Shown: positions 32,367 to 42,500 of the stretch, piece after piece
Position numbering within the stretch: the first letter of the stretch is position 1
How the letters are laid out: each line of letters starts with the position of its first letter
Assembly (NCBI RefSeq): GCF_039525805.1
Contig: NZ_BAAAHZ010000014.1
Length of the DNA: 64,000 nucleotides
Source: Dietzia natronolimnaea
Lineage (GTDB): Bacteria > Actinomycetota > Actinomycetes > Mycobacteriales > Mycobacteriaceae
Direction: 5' to 3' (one strand)
The notes under the pieces: model-generated
Databases searched by the model: none
Told to the model about the DNA's origin: nothing
Seen by the model: the letters and a program-made list of their open reading frames with translations, nothing else
Position numbers and translations under genes: made by a program

Positions 32367-33905
32367 TCACTCTCCGATCTTGACGGGCTTGGGATGGGTC
32401 TTGCCGCGGGGGAAGCACAGGATGCCGAGCCCCACCACGGCGAGGACGGTCAGGACGCCGGCCCATCGCATCCACGGGGTCTCGCCCGAGGGGTCGAAGA
32501 TCTCGGCCCGCGGCCAGGCGAGGTTGACCGTCATGAGCAGTCCGTACCCCACGGCCATGACGTTGACGGGGATCCCCCAGCGGCCCAGCGAGAACAGCGG
32601 CTTGCCCTCGGCGTCGGTGAGCCGGGGGCCGTTGGGCCACCCCTTGAGCCGACGCAGGAGCAGCGGCGCCGTCACGCAGAGGTAGGCGAGGTAGATGAGG
32701 ATGATGCACACCGAGGCGAGGGTGGCGAAGATGGCGGCGTTGCCCATGTTGACCAGCAGGATCGCGATGCATGACAGACCGATGAGCACGGCCGGGGCGA
32801 TCGGGGTGCCGGTGCGGGGGTTGACGCGGGACAGGGTCGCAGAGAAGGGCAGGCGCCCGTCGCGGGCCATCGAGAACATCAACCGGGTGGCCGCGGTCTG
32901 GATGGCGAGGGTGCAGATGAAGATGGCCACGACGACCACCACGAGGAGCACCTTGCCCCAGAAGTTCCCGAGCACGGAGTTGAGGACGTACGGCAGGCCC
33001 TCGGTGGCCAGCCGGCCGTCGGTGAGGCTGGGCGCGGCCATGAGCGCGGCGAGGATCATGAGCCCACCGCCGAACGCCGAGACGGTCAGTGCCATCCGGA
33101 TGGTGCGGGGGGCGACCCGGCGCGGGTTGACGGTCTCCTCGGCGAGCTCGCCGGCCGAACCGAATCCCACCATCACGTAGGCGGCCATGAGTCCGGAGAC
33201 GACCCAGGCCCAGATGTATCCGGGCTGATCCCCCATGCCGGCGGTGTCGAAGACGACCTGCGGCCCGCGGACGGCGTGGGTCAGCAGCGCGAGGATCACC
33301 GCGACGACGCCGACGATCTCGCAGGTCACACCGATGTTGTTGACGTAGGCCATCCACCTGATGCCGAGCGAGTTGATCGTGGTGGTGATGACGAGGAGAA
33401 CCGATCCGAGCAGGACCGCGTTCGCCGCTCCGGAGGGCGAGGTGAGGGCCGGGTCGTCGCCGACGAACTGGAAGCCGGACCAGATGCTGGGCAGCACGAC
33501 CTGCAGCGCGATGGCCGCGGCCGAGGCGGTGACGATCTGGGCGAGGATCATGAACCAGCCGCCGAACCACCCGACGACCTCGCCGCCCATCCGCCGGGAC
33601 CACTGGTAGATCGCTCCCGAGATGGGGTACCGGGCCGCGAGCTCCGCGAAGCACAACGCGACCAGGAACTGGCCGGCGAACACGATCGGCCAGGTCCAGA
33701 AGAAGGCCGGGCCGCCGAACCCGTACCCGAGGCCGAACAGCTGGAAGATGGTCGTGAGGATCGAGACGAACGAGAACCCGGCGGCGAACGAGGCGAACGT
33801 GCCGAGGCTGCGGTGGAGTTGTTGGTCGTAGCCGAGATCGGCGAGGTCGTCGTGATCACCCCGACGTTCGGGGGCCGGGGTGGTGAGTCCGGAGGGGTCA
33901 CTCAT
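32367..33905 (-). CDS. APC-family amino acid/urea-type permease
   Basis: A 512-residue membrane transporter with about twelve hydrophobic helices and the amino-acid-permease signature: an N-terminal QLHRSLGTFASFAAGFSFVSILTTIF, then CFAELAARYPISGAIYQWSRRMGG near residue 92. The type is close to GABA/choline-like APC carriers (YAAT/ACT branch). It is the first gene of the cluster and is expected to bring in the nitrogen compound. ATG at 33905 was chosen over a GTG nine bases upstream because AGGAG lies 8 nt before the ATG. The substrate (guanidine, urea or an amino acid) is inferred only from position. Confidence 0.85.
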   Translation of the reverse strand: MSDPSGLTTPAPERRGDHDDLADLGYDQQLHRSLGTFASFAAGFSFVSILTTIFQLFGLGYGFGGPAFFWTWPIVFAGQFLVALCFAELAARYPISGAIYQWSRRMGGEVVGWFGGWFMILAQIVTASAAAIALQVVLPSIWSGFQFVGDDPALTSPSGAANAVLLGSVLLVITTTINSLGIRWMAYVNNIGVTCEIVGVVAVILALLTHAVRGPQVVFDTAGMGDQPGYIWAWVVSGLMAAYVMVGFGSAGELAEETVNPRRVAPRTIRMALTVSAFGGGLMILAALMAAPSLTDGRLATEGLPYVLNSVLGNFWGKVLLVVVVVAIFICTLAIQTAATRLMFSMARDGRLPFSATLSRVNPRTGTPIAPAVLIGLSCIAILLVNMGNAAIFATLASVCIILIYLAYLCVTAPLLLRRLKGWPNGPRLTDAEGKPLFSLGRWGIPVNVMAVGYGLLMTVNLAWPRAEIFDPSGETPWMRWAGVLTVLAVVGLGILCFPRGKTHPKPVKIGE

Positions 33906-34012
33906 GTCCGGCACTCCTCTCGGGGCGGGGGTCTGTGAACCCGGGTGGCGTCAGGAGCAGTTCCTGTCTGCCGATAGTTTTCCCACCGCGTGTGACCCTC
34001 GGGTTGCCTGAT

Positions 34013-34028
34013 GTTTCGATCCAATTAA
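34013..34028 (-). promoter_or_regulatory. Possible GlnR-type site upstream of the nitrogen operon
   Basis: On the minus strand TTAAT-TGGATC-GAAAC is a partial match to the actinobacterial GlnR box (GTnAC-N6-GnAAC): the right half is complete and the left half matches two of four fixed positions. It lies about 110 bp upstream of the permease start. I see no guanidine riboswitch in this 185-bp leader. Confidence 0.3.
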
Positions 34029-34090
34029 CACGCCCTCACGCCGTCGTTCCCCGCTCGCCGGGCCGCCCGACCGCGTGGTCGAATGCCCTC

Positions 34091-35011
34091 ATGGCGCCTT
34101 CCCGTGATCCCCACGACGAGCGCGCGCGGGCCTGGTCCGACGGGTTGCGGCGTGAGCTGGCGGCGCGTCTCGGACCGGCGGTGGCACACGCGGTGTGGGT
34201 CACCGGATCGGTGGGCCGGGGGGAGGCCGTCCCGGGTAGCGACCTGGAATCCCTCGCCGTCGTCTGTGCCCCCGGTGACCCCGGTGACCCCGACGACCGT
34301 GCGGTACGCCGCGCCGTCGCCTCCACCGACCTCTCCCGCGCACCGTGGTTCGCCGAGACCTCCCCCGCCTCGGCCGCCGATCCCCGGCTGATCCGGACCC
34401 GGGCCGGATGGTCGACCGCCGCCGACGGCTGGGCCGCGGCCCCCGCCCGGGACCTGGGGGTCGTCCACCTGGGGCTCCTCGCCGACGCCCGGCCCCTGAC
34501 GGACGGCCACGGTGACCCGGAACTCCTGCCCCGCCTCGCCGCGCGATCCGTGCGCACCCACCCGGGGATCCTCACCGACATCCTCGCCGACGCGCTCTCC
34601 ACCCGCGCATCGGTGCCCTCCCGGCTCACCCGCACCCTGCGTTCGGACCCGGTCGTCGACCTCAAGGCCTCGGTCCTCACCCCGGTCGTCAAGCTCGCCC
34701 GGTGGGCCGCGTTGCGCGTCGGGGTGACGTCGACCTCCACCGATGGACGCCTCGAGCTCGCCGCCGACCCCCGTGTGCTGCCCGCGGACCGCTGGGACTC
34801 CCTCCGCGTGGCCGCCCGCGTCACCGCGCGCCTGCGGTGGGAGGTCCGCCTCCGTGCCGGATCCGACGGCCCCGGAACCGACCGGGTCCCCCTGTCCGTC
34901 CTCACGACGGCCGAGCGCGCGGGGCTCCGGTCGGCCGCACGGGAGATCGCCGGCGCGCAACGCACCCTCGACTACCTCCGGTCCTCCGGCGGACTCCGGG
35001 AGCCGGGGTGA
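34091..35011 (+). CDS. Nucleotidyltransferase-fold protein (GS-x10-DxE), partner of Fic
   Basis: A 306-residue protein. WVTGSVGRGEAVPGSDLESLAVV near residue 37 fits the polymerase-beta nucleotidyltransferase motif GS-x10-D-x-E, close to the DUF294/GlnD-like group. The rest is alpha-helical and Arg/Ala-rich, and includes LKASVLTPVVKLARWAALR near residue 197, which resembles the substrate-binding helical domain following DUF294 nucleotidyltransferases. I do not recognise its substrate. The Fic-domain gene starts in the 4-bp overlap GTGA at 35008-35011, so the two are made together. Transfer of AMP/UMP to a protein or tRNA is possible. ATG at 34091 has no clear Shine-Dalgarno. Confidence 0.65.
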   Translation: MAPSRDPHDERARAWSDGLRRELAARLGPAVAHAVWVTGSVGRGEAVPGSDLESLAVVCAPGDPGDPDDRAVRRAVASTDLSRAPWFAETSPASAADPRLIRTRAGWSTAADGWAAAPARDLGVVHLGLLADARPLTDGHGDPELLPRLAARSVRTHPGILTDILADALSTRASVPSRLTRTLRSDPVVDLKASVLTPVVKLARWAALRVGVTSTSTDGRLELAADPRVLPADRWDSLRVAARVTARLRWEVRLRAGSDGPGTDRVPLSVLTTAERAGLRSAAREIAGAQRTLDYLRSSGGLREPG

Positions 35012-35820
35012 CCCGCCACCCGGCCACCGCCGCGATGCTCGCCGTCTCGGCGCTGGAGGGATGGAGACCGGAGGACGACGACGACGATGTCCTCGATCTC
35101 GTCGACCGGGCCGCCCCCGGGCGACTGATCCGCCTCCACGTCCGGAACGCCCTCCCCCCGGAGGCCACGCGGCGCCCCCGGCCAGGGATCCTGTCCCGCC
35201 GCACGCCGTACCTCATCCGCGGGACGCGTGTCCTGGAGAACTCACTCGGCATCACCTCGGCGGGAGCCCTCGGTCACGCGGAGGCCCTCCTGGCCGTCGC
35301 CGCGGGGGCCCGTCTCCTCCGCGATCCCGCCCACGCCCCCGCGACGGTGTCCGGTGTCCACGCGGCGCTCTTCGGCGAGGTGTACGCCTGGGCCGGCCTG
35401 CCCCGGATCGTCGGCCTGGCCAAACAGGGGTCCGCGTTCGCGCCCGCGGCTCGTGTCCCCATGATGGCCGCTCCACTCGAGAACCCCACCGAACTGGTCG
35501 CCGACGCCCTGGCCACGGCATCCGGTGCCGCCGCCCGCACGACGACCGTGGCCGTCGCCCTGGCCAACTGGTACGCGCGGTTCAACTACGTGCACCCCTT
35601 CCGCGAGGGCAACGGCCGCGCCGCCGCCGTCGCCGCCCTCCTCGCCGCGCGCTCCCACGGGGTGGATCTCGACTTCACCCGGACGGATCGCGGGTCGTGG
35701 GTCCAGGCCGCCGTCTCCTCCATGCCGGTCCCCCCGCGCCGCAGCGTCGATCCGACGGCGCACCGGTTCGAATTCCTCCGTGTCACGATGGACCGGTGCG
35801 GCACCTCGCACGACACCTGA
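35008..35820 (+). CDS. Fic-domain AMP-transferase family protein
   Basis: A 270-residue Fic protein. The active-site motif HPFREGNGRAAAV is complete near residue 198 (HxFx(D/E)GNGR), so it should be catalytically competent for transferring AMP or another nucleotide onto target hydroxyls. The upstream region fits the Fic fold: NSLGITSAGALGHAEALLAV near residue 80, IHxxLF equivalent VHAALFGEVYAWAGLPRIVGLAKQGSAFAP near 118. I do not see a canonical inhibitory (S/T)xxxE(G/N) helix; the nearest string is SALEG near residue 13, one residue short. GTG at 35008 overlaps the nucleotidyltransferase stop. Pairing of a Fic enzyme with a nucleotidyltransferase resembles toxin-antitoxin modules. Confidence 0.82.
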   Translation: MTRHPATAAMLAVSALEGWRPEDDDDDVLDLVDRAAPGRLIRLHVRNALPPEATRRPRPGILSRRTPYLIRGTRVLENSLGITSAGALGHAEALLAVAAGARLLRDPAHAPATVSGVHAALFGEVYAWAGLPRIVGLAKQGSAFAPAARVPMMAAPLENPTELVADALATASGAAARTTTVAVALANWYARFNYVHPFREGNGRAAAVAALLAARSHGVDLDFTRTDRGSWVQAAVSSMPVPPRRSVDPTAHRFEFLRVTMDRCGTSHDT

Positions 35821-35867
35821 CCACCAGGCACGACCCGCATCGCGGGCCACCACCCGAAGGGAGCACC

Positions 35868-36461
35868 GTGTCCTCACCCGGACGACCCCGCCTCGTGGGC
35901 CGGCGGCGTCCCGGGGCCACCCCGGCGGACGAGATCCTCGACGCGGCGGCGGAGTTGTTCACCACCCGCGGGTACACGGCGACCTCGACGCGGGCCATCG
36001 CCGATGCCGTGGGGATTCGCCAGGCCTCGCTCTACACGCACTTCCCCACCAAGGCCGCGATGCTCGTGTCCCTCCTCGACACGACGGTGCGGCCGACCCT
36101 CGAGAGCGCCCGGGGGCTCCACGACGGGAGACGGGACCCGGGGGAGGTCCTCCTGGAACTGGCGACGATCGACGTCGAGGGGCTCCTGGCCTCGCGCTGG
36201 AACATCGGGATGCTCTACGTGCTCCCGGAGCTGGCCGGGGAGGACTTCGAGGGTTTCCGGGCCGCACGGTCGGAACTGAGGGGGATCTACCGGCAGCTCG
36301 TCGCCCGGTGTCGCCCCGACCTCGATCCCGGTGATCCGGATCTCGACCTGCCCTTCCGGGTGGTCGAGTCGGTGATCCCGCACCGGCAGGACCACCCGGG
36401 GGTCGCCATCGACGCCGCGCGGTGGGCGGCCGCCGCGACCCGCGTGATCGGCATCGGTTGA
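35868..36461 (+). CDS. TetR-family transcriptional regulator
   Basis: A 197-residue TetR regulator. The DNA-binding domain is visible at residues ~20-65: ILDAAAELFTTRGYTATSTRAIADAVGIRQASLYTHFPTKAAML. The C-terminal part is a typical helical ligand domain. GTG at 35868 was chosen because AAGGGAG lies 6 nt upstream. It follows the Fic gene by 47 bp on the same strand and may be co-transcribed or independent; its targets are unknown. It precedes the AddB-like gene by 35 bp. Confidence 0.83.
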   Translation: MSSPGRPRLVGRRRPGATPADEILDAAAELFTTRGYTATSTRAIADAVGIRQASLYTHFPTKAAMLVSLLDTTVRPTLESARGLHDGRRDPGEVLLELATIDVEGLLASRWNIGMLYVLPELAGEDFEGFRAARSELRGIYRQLVARCRPDLDPGDPDLDLPFRVVESVIPHRQDHPGVAIDAARWAAAATRVIGIG

Positions 36462-36496
36462 GTCGTCGTGTCGTATCCGTGGGGCACCATGACGGT

Positions 36497-39400
36497 GTGA
36501 CCGGATCCCAGTCCCGCCCCACCCCGGCCCCCGNNNNNNNNNNNNNNNNNNNNNNNNNNNNNNNNNNNNNNNNNNNNNNNNNNNNNNNNNNNNNNNNNNN
36601 NNCGCCCGTCGTCGCCGAGATCCGTCGACTCCGCGCCCTCGACGCCCTCGGTCGCATCACCGTCATCGTCGCGTCCTTCGGTGCCGCGAGGGACCTCGTC
36701 CGGGCGCTGGCGCTGTCCGGGGGCGCCGCGGGCGTCGCGGTGCGGACGGCCGCACAGGTGGTGACCGACCTGTCCGCGCCGGCCCTGGCCCCCCGCGCCG
36801 CGCTACCGTTCCCACTCCTCGAGGCCGCGGTGGAGAAGGCCCTGGACGCCGACCCCGGTGCGCTCCGGGCGGTGGCCTCCGAACCGGTCACCGGCCAGGC
36901 GGTCGCCCGGGCATGCCTGCGGTTGGGCACCGTGGAGGGCGGGTCGGTGGCGCCGGACAACCCCCTCCATTCCGAGGTGCTCCGGCTGTCGGAGCAGGCA
37001 CTGTCGATGACCGGTGCCGCCTACTACACGCAGTTCGAGGCGGTGACCGACGCGCTGGGGAGGCTGGACGCGCTCGGCCGGATCGTCCTCGCGGCTCCAC
37101 TGAGGGGGACGGCGGCCGAACGGCGACTACGCGCCGCGTTGGACGCGCGCGGGATCACGCCGGTCCCCGGGACGGGAGCCGACCACCTGGCCTCCGCGGC
37201 GGAACCCGACGGCGAGGGCGCCGTCACGGGAACCCACGTGCTGCACGCCTCGGACTCGGACGACGAGGTGCGGGCGGTCGTCCGGTTCGTCCGCTCGCGC
37301 CTGGCGGCCGGGATACCGGGGCACCGGATCGGCGTCTACTACCCATCGCCGGATCCCTACCTGCGACTGCTGCTCCGCGCGTTCGACGAGGCGGAGATCG
37401 TCGTCAACGGGCCCTCCGCCACCGATCTCGGCCGCACGCCCGCCGGCCGGTCCCTCACCCGGTTGCTCGGGATCAACCCGGACCTCATGCCGCGGGCCGA
37501 ACTGCTCTCGATCGTGGCCGAGGGGGCGGTGACGATCCTGGACGACCACGGGGCCCCGGTCTCGTCGCGCCGCCTGGAGTTGCTCACCCGCACGCGTGTC
37601 CCCGTGATCGGCGGCGGTGATTGGGCCCGCCTGGCCGACCACCTGGCCATCGAACCGGATCCGTCCGGGCCCCGGCCCGACGCGGTGTCCCCTTCCACCG
37701 GTGTCGAGTTCACCGACTCCGACCGGGCGGCCGCCGCGGCTCTGCTGCGCCTCGTCGATCAGGTCCGGTCCGCCCTCGCTGCCCTGGACTCCGCACGGTC
37801 CTGGTCCGAGGTCGCCGCGACCGTGAACTCCATGCTCACCTCGCTCTTCCGGCAGAGCCTCGACCGGGCGGCCGTGCAGGCCGCCGTCGGTTCGCTCGCC
37901 GACCTCGACACCATCTCTCCCGCGATCACCCGCGAGCGGATCGTGGGCGCCGTGACCACGCGGCTGGACTCCCTCGCCGACCGGGTCGGCGAGGAGGGAG
38001 CGGGCGTGAGCCTGGGCCCGATCGACGACGCGGTCGGCCGGGATCTCGACACGGTGTGCGTGGTGGGCATGGCCGAGGGCCTGCTACCCGTCCTCCACCG
38101 ACCCGATCCGCTCCTGCCCGAGGGCGCGGTCGACCCCTCGGCATCCGAGCTGCTCGACGAGCGCTACCGGGTGCTCCAACTGGCACTGTCGGCGGGCTCG
38201 GCCCGACGCCTGTGCTCGTTCCCCCGCGGCTCGATGCGGGGTGGCGGACACCGCATCCCGTCGCGGTGGCTCCTGCCCACGCTGTCGCGCCTCGCCGGTC
38301 GGCGGGTCCACGCCACCAGGTGGCAGGAGGCCCTGGAGGGGTGCCCCACCGTCACCGCGGTCCCCTCCTTCCTCGACGGCGTCCTCTCCCCGCCGTCCCT
38401 CCTGGGCCCCGATCCGGCCACCGCCACCGAACTGCGCCTCCGCGAACTCGCGGCCGGCGGGTGGCGGGCGGGACCGGGGGCGCCGGAGCCGCTCCTGCGG
38501 GCCCACGAGATGCGCCGGGACCGGAGGCTCGGGGTCTTCTCACGGTTCACCGGGGACGTGTCCTCGGTGAACGACCTGGTGAACGTGCTCGACACACCGG
38601 TTTCACCCACCCGCCTGGAGGACTGGGCCCAGAGTCCCTACCTGTTCTTCCTCGGCACCGTCCTCCGCGTCCGTGTACTCGACGATCCGGCGGCGGACAT
38701 CGAGATGGACCTGCGCGACTACGGCGACCTGGTCCACGCGATCCTGCAGCGATACGTGTCCGCTCGACTCGAGCTGGGGGCCGGTCCGGACCGGGACCTG
38801 CTCATGCGTGCGCTCCGGGACGAGTGCGAGAAGGCCGTCACCGGGGCCCCCGGGTTGCTCGCCCCGCTGTGGCGCCGGCGGCAGATGCTCCTGGCCGCCG
38901 AGCTCGGCCGGTGGTTCGAGGAGGACAGCGCCGATGCCGACGCGGGCTGGCGGCCCACCGCCACCGAACTCGGATTCGGACGCGAGGTCCCCGGGGGACC
39001 GACGGCCCGGATCCCGTTCGAGGTGACCACCTCCCGCGGACCGGAGACCCTGCTCCTGGCCGGATCGATCGACCGACTCGACGTCCGGGGCGGCACACAA
39101 CGCGTCACCGACTACAAGACCGGGAAGCCTCCCGGGTCGGAGCAACGCCCGAGCGAGGAGGACCCCACCGTGTCCGGCACCCGGTTCCAGCTCCCCCTCT
39201 ACGCCGCGGCCGCCGCCACCGCCCGGGACGTGCCGGTGAGCGAGGTCCGCTACTGGTACTGCACCGAGCGCGGTGGGTTCGAGCAGATCTCCCTCGCCGT
39301 CTCGGACACCGTCATGGACCGGGTCCGCTCGGACGTCGGGAACCTGGTCGACGCCATCCAACGGGGCTGGTTCCCCCTCAAGGGCGGACGCGGGTCCTCC

Positions 39401-39547
39401 CGTGATCTGGCCGACCTCCTCGGGGGAACGGACCTGGACCGCACATGGGAGCGACTGTCCGGGCGGGAGCCATTGGCGTCCCACCCCGCGTTCGTCGGCA
39501 TCGTCGCCGGCGACACCACCGAGACCCGATCGGAGTCAGCCTCATGA
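36497..39547 (+). CDS. AddB-like PD-(D/E)XK nuclease/helicase-related protein (contains assembly gap)
   Basis: About 1016 residues, of which 23 are unknown because of an N run near the start. The C-terminal quarter is a RecB/AddB-family nuclease: GSIDRLDVRGGTQRVTDYKTGKP near residue 860 carries the Asp and DYK of PD-(D/E)XK motifs II-III, TRFQLPLYAAAAA gives the following QLxLY, and LVHAILQRYV near 750 the upstream His. The N-terminal part should hold the Walker A site of AddB but is interrupted by the gap. GTG at 36497 is the likely start. It overlaps the helicase gene by ATGA (39544-39547). Together they form a two-subunit AddAB-like end-processing nuclease for double-strand-break repair, distinct from the AdnAB usual in mycobacteria. 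Confidence 0.78.
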   Translation: MTGSQSRPTPAPXXXXXXXXXXXXXXXXXXXXXXXXPVVAEIRRLRALDALGRITVIVASFGAARDLVRALALSGGAAGVAVRTAAQVVTDLSAPALAPRAALPFPLLEAAVEKALDADPGALRAVASEPVTGQAVARACLRLGTVEGGSVAPDNPLHSEVLRLSEQALSMTGAAYYTQFEAVTDALGRLDALGRIVLAAPLRGTAAERRLRAALDARGITPVPGTGADHLASAAEPDGEGAVTGTHVLHASDSDDEVRAVVRFVRSRLAAGIPGHRIGVYYPSPDPYLRLLLRAFDEAEIVVNGPSATDLGRTPAGRSLTRLLGINPDLMPRAELLSIVAEGAVTILDDHGAPVSSRRLELLTRTRVPVIGGGDWARLADHLAIEPDPSGPRPDAVSPSTGVEFTDSDRAAAAALLRLVDQVRSALAALDSARSWSEVAATVNSMLTSLFRQSLDRAAVQAAVGSLADLDTISPAITRERIVGAVTTRLDSLADRVGEEGAGVSLGPIDDAVGRDLDTVCVVGMAEGLLPVLHRPDPLLPEGAVDPSASELLDERYRVLQLALSAGSARRLCSFPRGSMRGGGHRIPSRWLLPTLSRLAGRRVHATRWQEALEGCPTVTAVPSFLDGVLSPPSLLGPDPATATELRLRELAAGGWRAGPGAPEPLLRAHEMRRDRRLGVFSRFTGDVSSVNDLVNVLDTPVSPTRLEDWAQSPYLFFLGTVLRVRVLDDPAADIEMDLRDYGDLVHAILQRYVSARLELGAGPDRDLLMRALRDECEKAVTGAPGLLAPLWRRRQMLLAAELGRWFEEDSADADAGWRPTATELGFGREVPGGPTARIPFEVTTSRGPETLLLAGSIDRLDVRGGTQRVTDYKTGKPPGSEQRPSEEDPTVSGTRFQLPLYAAAAATARDVPVSEVRYWYCTERGGFEQISLAVSDTVMDRVRSDVGNLVDAIQRGWFPLKGGRGSSRDLADLLGGTDLDRTWERLSGREPLASHPAFVGIVAGDTTETRSESAS
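36534..36602. other. Assembly gap (69 N)
   Basis: Unresolved bases within the N-terminal coding part of the AddB-like gene. The frame is kept across the gap, but its true length may differ. Confidence 0.99.
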
Positions 39548-42500
39548 GCGTGCTCCACGACCAACCCGCCCGGGACCGGGTCGAGCGCGACACCACCGCC
39601 ACCCTGTTCGTCGAGGCCGGGGCCGGCACCGGCAAGACCCACGCCCTGGTCGGCCGGCTCAGCACCCTCCTGCTCACCGACGGTGTGCCCGTGGACCGGA
39701 TCGCCGCGATCACCTTCACCGAGAAGGCGGCCGCCGAGTTGCGTGACCGGCTCCGCGTCCATCTGGTGGACCGACGGGACGCCGGCGACCAGCGCGCGGA
39801 CGCCGCGCTCGCCGGGCTCGACACCGCCGCGATCGGGACCCTGCACTCGTTCGCCCTGCGCCTGCTCTCCGAGAATCCGCTGGAGGCCGGGATCCCGCCG
39901 AGGGTGACCGCCCAGCAGGACACCGCCGAGGCCACGGCCGTGGACGCCATGTGGCAGGAATGCGCGACCGTCCTGTTCGGCGGCGACCGGGACGGTTCGC
40001 GCTCCGGCGTCCTGGCCCGGGCCGTCGACGACCTGCTCGACGCCGGCGTCGGCACGCCCGCCTTCCGCGAGATGGTCGAGGCGCTGCACCGCGACTGGGA
40101 CCGGCTCCCCAGCGGCCCTCTCCACTCCGGCGGGTCTCCCGACTCCGAGCTGCCCGACTCTCCCGATCTCGGCGAGATCGTCGCCGCGATCGGGTCGATC
40201 ACCGGGTGGCGCGAGTCCTGCGTGGACGAGACGGACAAGCTCTACCAGACCCTCGCCGGCCACGAGGCGTGGCTGAGGGACCTGCAGGCGGCGGCCACGG
40301 ATCGGACGGCGTCACCGACCTGGGTCGAACTCCTCGGCAAGCCCATGACCGCAGGCCGGGGAGGACGCGCCGCCGCCTGGGGGGACAAGGCCACCGTCGA
40401 CGCCATCAAAGAGGAGATCAGGCGACTGCCCTCGATCTGCACCGAGGTCCTGTCCGCCCACTGGCGCCCACGCATCGCGATCATCCTGGACGCCCTCATC
40501 CCGGTCATCCGCAGACATGCCGACGACCGTCGCAGGCACGGCACGTTGCAGTTCCACGACCAGCTCGTGCTCGCCCGCGAGTTGCTGCAGGACCGGGACG
40601 TCCGGGGCCGGGTCAGGGCCCGGTACACCCGGATCCTCATCGACGAGTTCCAGGACACCGACCCCATCCAGCTCGACCTCGCCACGCTCCTCACCGCCGA
40701 GGAACAGACGGACGGCACCGGGTCGGTATCAGTGTCAGGGACCGGCAGGCTCTTCACCGTCGGTGACCCCAAACAGTCCGTCTACCGTTTCCGGCGGGCC
40801 GACATCTCCACCTACCTGCGAGCGCAGCGCGGGGACGGAGTCGAGGTCGAACGCCTGAGCACCAACTTCCGGTGTTCGCGGGCGGTGCTCGACTGGGTCA
40901 ACGAGGTGTTCTCGGAAGTACTCCTCGCCGCGGAGGGAGTGCAGCCCGACTACCGGGAACTGGAACCGGGTCCCGACCGGCCTCCGTTCGACCCCGCGCA
41001 CGGCCCCCGCCCGTTCGTGTTCCGCACCGAGGACGTCCCCGAGCTTCCCGACCACTGTCCGCCGGACGCGAACGATGACGCACGACGCCACTGGACCGAG
41101 GCCTCCGATGTGGCCCGGGTGATCGCGACCGCCGTCCGCGAGCAGTGGACACACGAGTCCAGGGACGGCGGTCACACCCCGCTCCGCCTCGGGGACATCG
41201 CGATCCTGTTGCCCTCGCGGAGTTCGCTGCCCATGATCGAGAAGTGCCTCGACCACGCCGGGATCGATTTCCGGACCGAGGCGTCGTCCATCGTCTACGG
41301 CACCCCGGAGATCCGCGACCTCCTCCTCTCCGTGCGGGCCGTGGCCAACAGCGCCGACGAGGCCTCGCTCGTCGGTGCGCTCCGTTCCCCGCTGTTCGGC
41401 TGCGGCGACGACGACCTGCTCCGCTGGCGCGCCGCCGGTGGGGCGTGGGCCCCCGGTGCCCCGGCACCCGACCACCTCGAGGACTCCCCCGTCGCCGCGG
41501 GGATCGACTACCTCTCCGACCTGTCCCGGCGGAGCCGCCGGCCGGGCGAGATCCTGGAGAAGCTCGTCCACGACCGCATGGTCTTCGAGTCGGTCGCCGA
41601 GTCCCCCCGCCGCCGCGACCTGTGGCGGCGCATCCGCTTCGTCATCGAGCACGCCTGGCAGTGGGAGGAGTCCGCCGCCGACCCCGCCCGCGCCGACCTG
41701 CGGGAGTACGCGGACTGGGCGCTGGCCCTCACCGCCGAGGACGCCCGCGTCCCCGAGGCGGTGATCCCCGAGATCGGTGTCGACGCGGTGCGGATCACCA
41801 CCATCCATGCCGCCAAGGGCCTCGAGTACCCCATGGTCGTCCTGGCCGGGATGAGCCGCGGCTGGCCCGGGGACCGCGACAGACTCCTGTGGACGGACGA
41901 CGATCCCCCGCGCCCCGTGGCCTCCTTCTCCACGCAGGTCCGTGATCCCGGATTCGCGCGGGCCGCAGAGCGAGAGGCCGAGCACTCCAGGGCAGAGCGG
42001 ATCCGGCTCCTGTACGTCGCCACCACGCGGGCCGAGAGCCGGCTCGCCGTCTCCGGCCACGGATATGTCCTGAAAAAGCAGAAGACCCCGGAGCCCAAGA
42101 AGCTGTGGGGTTCCCTTCTCGGTTCGGTGATGGTGGAGCCCGACGCGCCGGCGCTCGTCCCCTACGGCGAGGGACTGCTCGAGCCGGCCGCCGCACCCCC
42201 GGTCGACCTGCCTGACCAGCGCGACTGGACCGAGCGCAGCCGCGCGGTCTCCGCCCGTTCCGCGGAGCGGGCCGGGTGGTCGGCGACCCGCATCGCCCAT
42301 CCCTCCCCGGGCGGGCCCGCCCTGTCACTGGCCGAGCAACTGGCCGCCGCCCTGCGGGACCGGTTCGCGCCCGCACCCGCGCGTGAGGAGGAATTGCCGC
42401 CCGCACCGCGGAGCGTCCCGCTGGCCTCCGGCCCCGACGTCGGCACGGCGGTCCATCACCTCGCCGAACACACCGATCTCGCCGCGCTCGCCGCCGACTC

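Noticed and set aside
33906..34090. Guanidine riboswitch upstream of the permease
   Set aside because: I looked for guanidine-I, -II (paired ACGR hairpin loops) and -III features and found none; a covariance-model search would settle it.
36534..36602. Treating the N run as a frameshift or domain boundary
   Set aside because: The reading frame continues correctly on both sides, so it is an assembly gap of uncertain length rather than a biological break.
40735..42300. A 500-codon frame opposite the AddA-like helicase
   Set aside because: Composition is typical of antisense frames in GC-rich coding DNA and helicase motifs lie on the plus strand.
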